This document shows, piece by piece, positions 55,323 to 63,333 of a DNA stretch of 64,000 nt (positions are counted from its first letter, which is position 1; each line of letters starts with the position of its first letter). The translations under genes were made by a program, and so were the position numbers. Source of the stretch: Achromobacter aegrifaciens (lineage in GTDB: Bacteria > Pseudomonadota > Gammaproteobacteria > Burkholderiales > Burkholderiaceae_B); NCBI RefSeq assembly GCF_902859735.1, contig NZ_CADIJY010000007.1, forward strand, positions 1-64,000, written 5' to 3'. Below the pieces are notes generated by a model. That model saw only the letters and a program-made list of their open reading frames with translations. It searched no databases and was not told the DNA's origin.

Positions 55323-56531
55323 ATGATCTCGCTTACGCCCGTTCAATCACTGCTGGCATGCTGCCTCGTCCTGGTCATCGGACGCGTGCTCACCACCAGG
55401 ATCGGCTTCCTCGCCCGCTACAGCATTCCGGACCCCATCGTCGGCGGCCTCCTGTTCGCCGTACTGGCCTACCTGCTGGCGACCTGGGGCGGCGTGTCCG
55501 TCTCGCTGGAAACCAGCATCAAGCCGACCTTGCTGCTGCTGTTCTTCGGCAGCATCGGCCTGACCGCCAACCTCAAGCTGCTGGCCAAGGGCGGCCCCAG
55601 GCTGATTGCCTTCCTGCTGGCCCTGATCCCGTTCCTGGTGCTGCAGAACGCCGTCGGGCTGGGCATGGCCTGGCTGCTGGACATGCATCCGCTGATGGGC
55701 CTTTTGGGCGGCACGATCACGCTGGTGGGCGGGCACGGCACGGGCGCGGCCTATGCCACGCGCTTCGCCGACTTCAACAACATCCAGGACGTGATGGCGC
55801 TGGCGATGACCGCCGCCACCCTGGGGCTGGTGCTGGGCGGCGTGGTGGGCGGGCCGGTGGCCGAATGGCTGATGCGGCGCCACAAGCTGGCCGGCAGCCT
55901 GGACCACGCGCCCGGCGACGGCCACGAGCCTGCGGACCTGACGGAAAACGCACCCGCGTCCTCTGCAGGCTCCTACATCGTGTCCCTGACCGCCGCCCTG
56001 GTCTGCCTGGTGGTCGGCGGCTACCTGGCCGCCCTGGTCGAGGACGCCCCGGTCAGCCTGCCGAATTTCCTGTGGTGCCTGGCCACGGGCGTACTGATCC
56101 GCAACGGCGGCGAAAAGCTGGGTCTGAAGCTGGACGACCGCGCCACCGAAATCATCGGCACCATCTCGCTGTCGCTGTTCCTGGGCATGACGATGATGAC
56201 GCTGGACCTGTCCAGCGTGGCGCGCCTGGCCGGCCCGCTGGCCCTGATGCTGGCGGTGCAGACCCTGGTGTGCGCGCTGTATGCCGCCTGGGTCGTGTTC
56301 CGCATGCTCAAGCGCGACTACGAAGCAGCCATCATGTCGGCCGCCTTCTGCGGCTTCGCGCTGGGCGCGACCGCCACCGCCATCGCCAATATGCAGGCGC
56401 TGACGCGGCGCCACGGCCCGGCGCCGGAAGCGTTCATCGTCGTGCCGGTCACCGGCGCCTTCCTGGTCGACATCCTCAACGTGATCGTGCTGACCTCGCT
56501 GATCTCCTTGCCGTTCGTGGGAGGTATGTGA
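55323..56531 (+). CDS. gltS: Sodium/glutamate symporter GltS family
   Basis: A 402-residue secondary carrier with ten or more helices and the two re-entrant loops. The family motifs GGTITLVGGHGTGAAYATRFADF (fragment LVGGHGTGAAYATRF) and, in the second half, SAAFCGFALGATATAIANMQ are clear. GltS imports L-glutamate with sodium. The gene ends two bases before a TAXI-type lipoprotein gene, so the pair is one operon. A small GC-rich dyad at 55298-55310 lies just before the start. Confidence 0.93.
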   Translation: MISLTPVQSLLACCLVLVIGRVLTTRIGFLARYSIPDPIVGGLLFAVLAYLLATWGGVSVSLETSIKPTLLLLFFGSIGLTANLKLLAKGGPRLIAFLLALIPFLVLQNAVGLGMAWLLDMHPLMGLLGGTITLVGGHGTGAAYATRFADFNNIQDVMALAMTAATLGLVLGGVVGGPVAEWLMRRHKLAGSLDHAPGDGHEPADLTENAPASSAGSYIVSLTAALVCLVVGGYLAALVEDAPVSLPNFLWCLATGVLIRNGGEKLGLKLDDRATEIIGTISLSLFLGMTMMTLDLSSVARLAGPLALMLAVQTLVCALYAAWVVFRMLKRDYEAAIMSAAFCGFALGATATAIANMQALTRRHGPAPEAFIVVPVTGAFLVDILNVIVLTSLISLPFVGGM

Positions 56532-56533
56532 CC

Positions 56534-58033
56534 ATGCTCAAACGTCTTGTCATTCTGAGCTTCTGCCTGCTGCTGGCGGCCTGCGGCCGCGCGCCCGATA
56601 CCGACGCCCTGCGCGCCGACGTGGAACACAGCCTGGCCACCGCCTACGGCGCGGATTTGTTCCGCATCGCCGAGATCAAGCGCATGGGCTCGGCCTCGGA
56701 CAGCAGCGCCCCGGCGGGCGAAACCCGCCGCGTGGTCTATTACGACGTCGAACTGGACCTGGCGCGCAACATCACCCTGGGCGCCTGGGACCAGCCCGGC
56801 GCCGCCGCGCTGGTCACGCTGCTGGGCGCAGGTCCGCGCAGCATCAGCGGCGTGAAATCCGGCGGCAACCAGGCCGGCGACCGCATCGTCGCGCACGCCA
56901 GCGCCATCTACCGCCAGGAAGGCGACACCTGGAAGCTGGTGACCCCGGCCGGCTTCAAGGCGGCCGAGGCGCCCAACCTGGACACCGGCGCGCCGCCTCC
57001 CGTCACGCGCCAGCTGCTGGACACGCTGGACCAGATCACTCATTCGGTTTCCTACAGCGCCTCCAGCACCGCGCAGCACGTAGTGCAGCAGGAACTGGAA
57101 CGCTCCGTGGCGCGCATCAATGGCCGGCTGGCCCGCATGCAACAGGGCTATCCGCTGGCCGGCGGTCCGGACCGCGGCGAGTATGTGGCGTTCGCGCGCG
57201 CCCTGAGCGACGTCGCTCGCAAGCAGCAGATCCGGGTCTCGCCGCTGATCACGGGCGGCGGCGCCGAGAACATCGCGCTGTTGCGCAGCGGCGACGCGGT
57301 GGTGGGGCTGGCCCAGGCCGACACGGCGCGGCTCGCCTATGACGGCAAGGGGCCGTTCGCCGGCCAGGGGCCTTTCACCGGTCTGCGCGCCCTGGGCAGC
57401 CTGTATCCGGAACTGGTCCATATCGTGGTCCGCGACGACGCCGCCCTGCGCGGCGTACGCGATCTCAAGGGCAAGACCATCGCCCTCGGACCGGAAGGCT
57501 CGGCGGTGCGCGCCACGCTGGAAACCGTGCTGGCCGCGCACGGCCTGCAAGCCGGCCGCGACTACACCGTGGCCGATACGCCCTTCACAGAGTCCCTGCC
57601 CGCGCTGAACTCCGGCAAGGTCGACGCCGCCGCCCAGGTCATCGGCGTGCCCGCCACGCCCTTGCGCGATGCGCTGACCCAGGCGCGACTGAAGCTGCTG
57701 CCGCTGGACCCTGCCGCCATCAAGACGCTGACCGGGGCCGAGGACAACGCGCTGATGCCGCTGGACATCGCCGCCGGCACCTACCCCAACCAGACGGAGC
57801 CTATCCCCACCGTGGGCATGGCGGCTCTGCTGCTCACCACCGCGGACCTGACCCGGGACGAGGCCCTGGTGATCGTGCGCGCGGTCTATGTGACCGGGCA
57901 GGACCTGCTGGCCGCTGGCTCGGCCCAGGGCGCTCAGGTGGGCCTGGCGACCGCCCGCCGCGGCCTGACCGTGCCGCTGCACGACGGCGCCCAGGAAGGG
58001 CTGGCCAAGCTTGAACAGGCCAAGCCGCAATAA
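56534..58033 (+). CDS. TAXI-family solute-binding lipoprotein with extra N-terminal region
   Basis: A 499-residue lipoprotein: the lipobox LLAAC ends at C17. Residues 18 to about 185 form an additional domain of mixed strands and helices that I do not recognise. The TAXI-type solute-binding domain follows from about 205, with GGPDRGEYVAFARAL, GGAENIALLRSGDAVVGLAQ and the GKTIALGPEGSAVRATLE hinge. TAXI proteins normally deliver ligands such as glutamate to a TRAP membrane pair, but no TRAP gene is near. It is paired with GltS instead, which suggests a binding-protein-assisted or sensing role for this symporter. Confidence 0.87.
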   Translation: MLKRLVILSFCLLLAACGRAPDTDALRADVEHSLATAYGADLFRIAEIKRMGSASDSSAPAGETRRVVYYDVELDLARNITLGAWDQPGAAALVTLLGAGPRSISGVKSGGNQAGDRIVAHASAIYRQEGDTWKLVTPAGFKAAEAPNLDTGAPPPVTRQLLDTLDQITHSVSYSASSTAQHVVQQELERSVARINGRLARMQQGYPLAGGPDRGEYVAFARALSDVARKQQIRVSPLITGGGAENIALLRSGDAVVGLAQADTARLAYDGKGPFAGQGPFTGLRALGSLYPELVHIVVRDDAALRGVRDLKGKTIALGPEGSAVRATLETVLAAHGLQAGRDYTVADTPFTESLPALNSGKVDAAAQVIGVPATPLRDALTQARLKLLPLDPAAIKTLTGAEDNALMPLDIAAGTYPNQTEPIPTVGMAALLLTTADLTRDEALVIVRAVYVTGQDLLAAGSAQGAQVGLATARRGLTVPLHDGAQEGLAKLEQAKPQ

Positions 58034-58075
58034 AGCCGGTTGCGCTTATGATTGCGCTCCCTACCAGGAATCTCC

Positions 58076-58342
58076 ATGAATAAATTCGATCTGCAGAAAA
58101 ACCAGGCCCTGAAGCTGGCCGGCCAGCTCAAGCAAGCCTCCACCCCGGACCGCTTCGGCACCGCCTCGCAAGTGCCCGACCGCCGCGAACAGCGCAAGCT
58201 GGACCAGGCCGCCGGCCTGGTGCCGTTCCCGCTGAAGCTGTCGCAAGCCCACGCCGACAAGCTGCGCGCCCTGGCGGCCGAACGCGGCGTGTCCACCAAC
58301 GACATCGTGGCCGAAGTGCTGCAAAACGCGCTGGACAAGTAA
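58076..58342 (+). CDS. Small conserved hypothetical protein, ribbon-helix-helix-like C-terminus
   Basis: An 88-residue basic protein. The C-terminal segment [38 protein letters not shown] resembles an RHH or CopG-like strand-helix-helix (beta FPLKLS, helix [14 protein letters not shown], helix [12 protein letters not shown]). The N-terminal half is polar and probably flexible. The ATG at 58076 has an AGGA site upstream. It stands four bases before the yaiI-type gene. DNA binding is a guess; no toxin gene is adjacent. Confidence 0.65.
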   Translation: MNKFDLQKNQALKLAGQLKQASTPDRFGTASQVPDRREQRKLDQAAGLVPFPLKLSQAHADKLRALAAERGVSTNDIVAEVLQNALDK

Positions 58343-58346
58343 GCGC

Positions 58347-58811
58347 ATGCACATCTGGGTCGATGCGGACGCCTGCCCCGCAGTCATCAAGGACATCCTG
58401 TTCCGCGCCGCCCAGCGCTGGCAGCTGCCGCTGACGCTGGTGGCCAACCAGATGCTCTACACCCCGCCCTCGCCGCTGATCCGCGCGGTGCAGGTGCCGC
58501 GCGGCTTCGACGTCGCCGACGCCCACATCGCCGAGCGCGCATCCGAGGGCGACCTGGTGATCACCGGCGACATCCCGCTGGCCGCGCAAGTCCTGGAAAA
58601 AGGCGCAATGGCCCTGAACCCGCGCGGCGAACGCTATACGCCGGAAACGATCCGGGAGCGGCTGGCGCTGCGGGACATGATGGAAGAGTTGCGGGCCAGC
58701 GGCGTGGATACCGGCGGCCCGGCCGCATTCAGCCAGGCCGACCGCAAGGCCTTCGCAAACCAGCTGGACACGCTGCTGGCGCGCGCGGCGCGCAAGACGC
58801 AGCAGGGCTGA
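58347..58811 (+). CDS. yaiI: YaiI/YqxD family (DUF188) protein
   Basis: A 154-residue member of the DUF188 family, recognised by the opening [16 protein letters not shown] and the acidic [14 protein letters not shown] block near 75-90. The fold is related to PIN-like nucleases with conserved aspartates in DADACP, VADAHI and TGDIP. The biological role is not established. It is downstream of the RHH-like gene, likely co-transcribed. Confidence 0.88.
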   Translation: MHIWVDADACPAVIKDILFRAAQRWQLPLTLVANQMLYTPPSPLIRAVQVPRGFDVADAHIAERASEGDLVITGDIPLAAQVLEKGAMALNPRGERYTPETIRERLALRDMMEELRASGVDTGGPAAFSQADRKAFANQLDTLLARAARKTQQG

Positions 58812-58835
58812 AGTCCGGCCGGCCGCGGCTGGCGG

Positions 58836-59003
58836 TCAATAGAAGGTGATGTAGGCCTTGTAGATGATCGTGCCCAGGGCCGTGATCAGGCCTATGCCCA
58901 TCAGCCCCATGCCGAGATTGCGGTCGCGCAGCCCGAAGCCGATCAGCATGAGCGCCACCCCGGCGCCGATAATGATCAACATGGTAGTGGTGTGCTCGGA
59001 CAT
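58836..59003 (-). CDS. Small two-helix membrane protein
   Basis: A 55-residue protein with two hydrophobic segments (about residues 8-24 and 31-50) separated by a short basic turn RDRNLG. The start at 59001-59003 has a strong GGAGAAGG site. It is convergent with the yaiI-type gene. I do not recognise a family; it could be a small membrane regulator or structural protein. Confidence 0.6.
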   Translation of the reverse strand: MSEHTTTMLIIIGAGVALMLIGFGLRDRNLGMGLMGIGLITALGTIIYKAYITFY

Positions 59004-59322
59004 GACCTTCTCCTGTTCGCCTACGCCTGGCCCCACGGGCCAAAGCCTTTGTTATCCATGATAGTCAGGCTTGCATGCGACGCGGCTCAATCGATGAGAG
59101 TCCGCTTGCGTCAAATCAAGCTAAGCGTAATGAAAGGGACGGTTCAGCGCAATGGCTTGCTCGCAATGGGCAAGGCGTCCGGGCTTGAAGGCGGAATCAT
59201 GTTCGATGCGCACAAAACAAAAAAGCCAACCTCGCGGTTGGCTTTCTTTGCTTTGCGTCTTTTTTAACCTTGGTACGCCGACAACGATAAGCCTGGGGCT
59301 TACGTCATCTTCCAAGGGTCTT
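59004..59322. other. Gap between small membrane gene and tRNA-Val
   Basis: No gene is supported here. It holds the terminator of the tRNA-Val transcript (59212-59245) and, nearer the small membrane gene, sequence without clear features. Confidence 0.5.
59212..59245 (-). terminator. Terminator of tRNA-Val
   Basis: The ten-base stem AAAGCCAACC/GGTTGGCTTT with a TCGC loop; on the minus strand it is followed by a T-rich tail. It lies about 80 bases after the 3' end of the tRNA and could work in both directions. Confidence 0.88.
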
Positions 59323-59397
59323 TGGTGGGTAGTACTGGGTTCGAACCAGTGACCCCTGCCGTGTGAAGGCAGTGCTCTACCACTGAGCTAACCACCC
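59323..59397 (-). tRNA. tRNA-Val (anticodon CAC)
   Basis: A 75-base tRNA on the minus strand with an encoded CCA end. The acceptor stem GGGTGGT/ACTACCC pairs with one G-T wobble. The anticodon stem CTGCC/GGCAG encloses the loop TTCACAC, so the anticodon is CAC, reading GUG. The T-arm GGTTCGAACC is canonical. A stable-RNA-type promoter lies directly upstream and a terminator downstream. Confidence 0.95.
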
Positions 59398-59403
59398 CGA
59401 AAG

Positions 59404-59440
59404 AGGCGAAATATTAGCACGTTTTTTTGGACGTGTGCAA
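59404..59440 (-). promoter_or_regulatory. Promoter of tRNA-Val
   Basis: On the minus strand TTGCAC (59435-59440), an 18-base spacer and TAATAT (59411-59416) with an extended -10 TGC. The -10 ends 13 bases before the tRNA. The same box sequences and spacing occur at 55-91. Confidence 0.75.
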
Positions 59441-59457
59441 GTCGCCTCGAAAAAACT

Positions 59458-60180
59458 TTATGCGGCCGCCACCGGCGCGTCGATCTTGCGCCAGGTGCAC
59501 TCCCCGCCCACGGACTTGTCCAGGGCCGCGAGATAGTTTTCGTGTTCGGCCAGTTCCGCCTCGCTGGCCTTGATCACGGGCAGGCCCGAAGCGTCGAAGC
59601 GGGCCAGTTCGATGCCATTGCCGCCGCCGCTGGCGCTGTCGTCCACGTCGATCAGCAGCGCGTCCTGGCCGCGGGTCATGGCCAGCCAGACTTCCGCCAG
59701 CAACTGCGCGTCCAGCAATGCGCCGTGCAGGGTGCGGTGGGCGTTGGAGATGCCGAAGCGGTCACACAGCGCATCCAGCGAATTGCGCTTGCCCGGGAAC
59801 AGCGAACGCGCATGCAACAGCGAATCCGTGACCGTCTCGCAGTACTCGGTGACCGCGCCGCGCCCGGTCTTGGCGAGTTCGGCGTTGAAGAACTTGACGT
59901 CGAACGCGGCGTTGTGCGCGATCAGCTCGGCGCCCTGGATGAACTTGACGAATTCGTCCGCGACATCGGCGAAGCGTGGCTTGTCCGACAGGAACTCCGT
60001 GGTCAGGCCGTGCACGGCCAAGGCTTCGGGGTCGCTGTCGCGGTCCGGGTTCAGGTAGATGTGCAGGTTGTTGCCGGTGGCCATCCGGTTGACCATTTCC
60101 ACGCAGCCGATCTCGACGATGCGATGGCCCTGGGCAGGGTCCAGTCCGGTGGTTTCACTGTCAAAGATGATCTGGCGCAT
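59458..60180 (-). CDS. dnaQ: DNA polymerase III epsilon subunit (3'-5' proofreading exonuclease)
   Basis: A 240-residue DEDDh exonuclease. The metal-binding acids are visible as D7/E9 in FDSETTGLD, an Asp in HNAAFDVKF and the His/Asp pair in HGALLDAQLLAEV. The C-terminal tail that binds the alpha subunit follows the exonuclease domain. It starts three bases after the stop of an RND pump gene on the same strand, and its ribosome site lies inside that gene. This is an unusual neighbour for a replication gene. Confidence 0.95.
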   Translation of the reverse strand: MRQIIFDSETTGLDPAQGHRIVEIGCVEMVNRMATGNNLHIYLNPDRDSDPEALAVHGLTTEFLSDKPRFADVADEFVKFIQGAELIAHNAAFDVKFFNAELAKTGRGAVTEYCETVTDSLLHARSLFPGKRNSLDALCDRFGISNAHRTLHGALLDAQLLAEVWLAMTRGQDALLIDVDDSASGGGNGIELARFDASGLPVIKASEAELAEHENYLAALDKSVGGECTWRKIDAPVAAA

Positions 60181-60183
60181 AAC

Positions 60184-63100
60184 TTATTCCGACGCTTGGG
60201 CAGGCGCGGCGGGCTGCGCGTGCGGCGCCGGAGCGGGGTCCGGGTGATGCGCTGCGCTGCCGGCCTGGCCGGGTTTCTTGCGTGCGGTGGCGATCAAGGT
60301 ATAGGCCACCGGCACGACGAACAAGGTCAGTAGTGTACCCAGCATCAGCCCGCCCACCAGGACCCAGCCGATCTGCTGGCGCGATTCCGCCCCCGCGCCC
60401 GTGGACAAGGCCAGCGGCACGGTGCCCAGCACCATGGCGCCGGTGGTCATCAGGATGGGGCGCAGGCGCAGCACGCTGGCTTCGACCACGGCCTCGAACA
60501 ACTCCTTGCCCTCGTCGCGCAGCTGATTGGTGAATTCGACGATCAGGATGCCGTGCTTGGTGATCAGCCCCACCAACGTGATCAGGCCGATCTGGCTGTA
60601 GATGGACAAGGTGCCGCCGGTCAGCCACAGCGCCAGCAGCGCGCCGGTCATGGACAGCGGGACCGACAGCATGATGATGAAGGGATTGCGCCAGCTTTCG
60701 AACTGCGCGGCCAGCACCAGGTAGATGAAGGCCAGCGCCATGGCGAAGACCAGATAGATGCTGCCGGAGGAATCGCGGAACTCGCGCGATTGGCCATCCA
60801 GGTCGGTCACGATGGTGTTGGGCAGCACGTCGCGCGCCACCTGGTGCATGTGCGTCAGGACTTCGCCCAGCGCGTAGCCGGGCGCCACCGCGCCGTCGAT
60901 CTTCACGGCGCGCAGGCGGTTGAAGTGGTTCAGCGATTGCGGCGACACGCCCTCGTGCACGCCCAGCAGATTGTCCAGCTGCACCATGCTGCCGTCGCGC
61001 GCCCGCACGTAGATGCCCGAGATATCGGTGGGATTGGCGCGGTCGCGCGGCGTCACCTGCACGATCACGTCGTACTGTTCGCCTTCGTCCTTGTAGCGCG
61101 TGACCTGGCGGCCGCCCAGCATGGATTCCAGGGTGCGGCCCACGGTATCCACATTGGCGCCCACGTCGGCCATCTTGTCGCGGTCCACGCGCACCCGCAG
61201 CTCGGGCGTATTCAGGCGCAGGTCGGTATCCAGGTTGATCAGGCCGGGATACTTGCGCAGCTCGGCCAGGAACACCTCGGTCAGGCGCGACAGCTCGGCG
61301 TAGGACGCCTGGCTCATGATGATGAACTCAACCGGCTTGGAACGCGCCGACTGGCCCAGCGACGGCGGATTGGTCGGGAACGCACGCACCCCGGGCAGCG
61401 AGGCGAATTGCGGCTGCAGCTGCTGCGTGATGGCCTGCTGCTTGCGGCTGCGCTCTTCCCAGGGTTTCAGGCGCAGGATGGCGGTGCCGTCCGTCACGGT
61501 GGGGAAGCCCACGGTCACCTGGCTGCCGCTGGCCTCCGGAATGTCGGAGTAGAACTTTTCGATGCCCAGCATGCTTTCCAGCGTGTAGTTCAGCGTCGCC
61601 CCTTCAGGCGAGCTGACGATGCCAAACACCACGCCGCGATCCTCGATGGGCGCCAGCTCGCTCTTGACGACCTTGAACAGCACGCCGCTCGCGGCCGCGA
61701 CCGCCAGGCCGATGGCCACTACCACCCAGCGGTGGCGCAGGGCCAGCGCCAGCGCGCGCCGGTAGCCGTTGCTCATGCCGTTGAGCCAGCCTTCGATCAG
61801 GTTGTACCAGCGGCTGTGGCTGCTCTGGTGGCGCAGCAGCACCGAACACATCATGGGCGTAAGCGTCAGCGCCACGAAACCGGACACCAGCACGGCGCCG
61901 GCCAGCGCCAGCGCGAATTCGATGAACAGCCGCCCGGTGCGGCCCGTGGCGAAAGCCAGCGGCGCGTACACGGTGACCAGCGTCATGGTCATGGCGACCA
62001 CCGCGAAGCCGATCTCGCGCGAACCGCGCAGCGCGGCCTCCTTGCGCGGCATGCCCTCTTCGATGTGGCGGAAGATGTTCTCCAGCACCACGATCGCGTC
62101 GTCCACCACCAGGCCGATGGCCAGCACCATGGCCAGCAGCGTCAGCGTGTTGATGGAAAAACCGAACAGGTACATCAGCGCACAGGCGCCCACCAGCGAC
62201 ACCGGAATGGTGACGATGGGGATGATGCTTGCTCGCAGGTTGCGCAGGAAGAAGAAGATCACCAGCACCACCAGGACGATGGCTTCGCCGATGGTGTGGA
62301 ACACGGAGTCGATGGAGCGTTCGATGAACACCGACGAGTCATACGCGATGTTCAGCTTCATGCCGGCCGGCAGGTTCTCGTTCAGGCGCGCCACTTCCTC
62401 GCGCGCCGCCTTGGACAGTTCCAGCGGGTTGGCGGTGGACTGGCGCGTCACGCCGATGTTGATGGCTGGCTTGCCATTGAAGCGCGACAGCACGCGGTCG
62501 CTGGCGGCGGCGATCTCCACATTGGCCACGTCGCGCATGCGGACCGGATAGCCTTTGACGTTGGCGACGATCACGTTCTCGAACTGGGCCGGCGTCTGCA
62601 GGTCGGTGGAAGACACCACCGAGAACTCGCGGGCGCGCGACTCGATGCGGCCGGCCGGAATCTCGACGTTCTGGCTGCGCAGCGCGGCCTCCACGTCCTG
62701 CACGGTCAGGCCGTAGGCGGCGAGCTTGTCGCGGTCCACGTAGATGCGCATGGACGGCAGGCGTTCGCCGAAGACGCGCACCTCGGCCGCGCCGGGCAGC
62801 ACCGACAGGCGGGTCTTGATGTAGCGGTTGATGTAGTCCGAGGTCTGGATCGCGGAGTACGAACCGGACTCGACCGCGATGTAGATGATGGGCTGGGAAT
62901 CGGCCTCGACCTTGCCGATGATGGGCTCGTCGATCTCGTCGGGCAGGAAGCGGCGGGCGCGCGAAACCTTGTCGCGGACTTCCGCGGCCGCGGCGTCCGG
63001 ATTGCGGGACAGGTTGAACTTGATGTTGATGAGGCTGCGTTCCGAGCGGCTGCGCGAGGTCATCACGTCCACGCCCTCGATGCCGGCCAGCTGGTCTTCC

Positions 63101-63300
63101 AGCGGCTTGGTCACCTGCGATTCGATCACCTCGGGCGAGGCGCCCTTGTAGGTGGTGTCCACCGACACGATGGGCTCGTCGATCTTCGGATACTCGCGCA
63201 CGGTCAGGCGCGAATACGAAATCAGGCCGATCAGCACGATGATCAGCGACAGGACCGATGCGAACACCGGCCGCTTGATGCAGGTTTCCGAGATACGCAT
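60184..63300 (-). CDS. RND multidrug efflux permease
   Basis: A 1038-residue inner-membrane pump of the AcrB (HAE1) group with twelve helices and two large periplasmic loops. The proton-relay acids are visible as the DD pair in GLVVDDAIVVLENI near residue 400, and the lysine in TKHGILIVEF near 940. The HAE1 N-terminus MRISETCIKRPVFASVLS is present. The adaptor gene lies upstream with 33 bases between, and dnaQ three bases downstream. No outer-membrane channel gene is visible. The drug range cannot be read from the sequence. Confidence 0.94.
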   Translation of the reverse strand: MRISETCIKRPVFASVLSLIIVLIGLISYSRLTVREYPKIDEPIVSVDTTYKGASPEVIESQVTKPLEDQLAGIEGVDVMTSRSRSERSLINIKFNLSRNPDAAAAEVRDKVSRARRFLPDEIDEPIIGKVEADSQPIIYIAVESGSYSAIQTSDYINRYIKTRLSVLPGAAEVRVFGERLPSMRIYVDRDKLAAYGLTVQDVEAALRSQNVEIPAGRIESRAREFSVVSSTDLQTPAQFENVIVANVKGYPVRMRDVANVEIAAASDRVLSRFNGKPAINIGVTRQSTANPLELSKAAREEVARLNENLPAGMKLNIAYDSSVFIERSIDSVFHTIGEAIVLVVLVIFFFLRNLRASIIPIVTIPVSLVGACALMYLFGFSINTLTLLAMVLAIGLVVDDAIVVLENIFRHIEEGMPRKEAALRGSREIGFAVVAMTMTLVTVYAPLAFATGRTGRLFIEFALALAGAVLVSGFVALTLTPMMCSVLLRHQSSHSRWYNLIEGWLNGMSNGYRRALALALRHRWVVVAIGLAVAAASGVLFKVVKSELAPIEDRGVVFGIVSSPEGATLNYTLESMLGIEKFYSDIPEASGSQVTVGFPTVTDGTAILRLKPWEERSRKQQAITQQLQPQFASLPGVRAFPTNPPSLGQSARSKPVEFIIMSQASYAELSRLTEVFLAELRKYPGLINLDTDLRLNTPELRVRVDRDKMADVGANVDTVGRTLESMLGGRQVTRYKDEGEQYDVIVQVTPRDRANPTDISGIYVRARDGSMVQLDNLLGVHEGVSPQSLNHFNRLRAVKIDGAVAPGYALGEVLTHMHQVARDVLPNTIVTDLDGQSREFRDSSGSIYLVFAMALAFIYLVLAAQFESWRNPFIIMLSVPLSMTGALLALWLTGGTLSIYSQIGLITLVGLITKHGILIVEFTNQLRDEGKELFEAVVEASVLRLRPILMTTGAMVLGTVPLALSTGAGAESRQQIGWVLVGGLMLGTLLTLFVVPVAYTLIATARKKPGQAGSAAHHPDPAPAPHAQPAAPAQASE

Positions 63301-63333
63301 TGCGCTACCGCCACATAGGGAAAAAAGCCGGCG

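Noticed and set aside
58076-58811. Toxin-antitoxin module
   Set aside because: DUF188 (YaiI) is a widespread core family and no toxin hallmark is visible.
60553-63318. Long open frame antisense to the RND pump gene (over 900 codons)
   Set aside because: It mirrors the pump gene, has a histidine- and arginine-rich composition typical of antisense frames in GC-rich DNA and matches no family.
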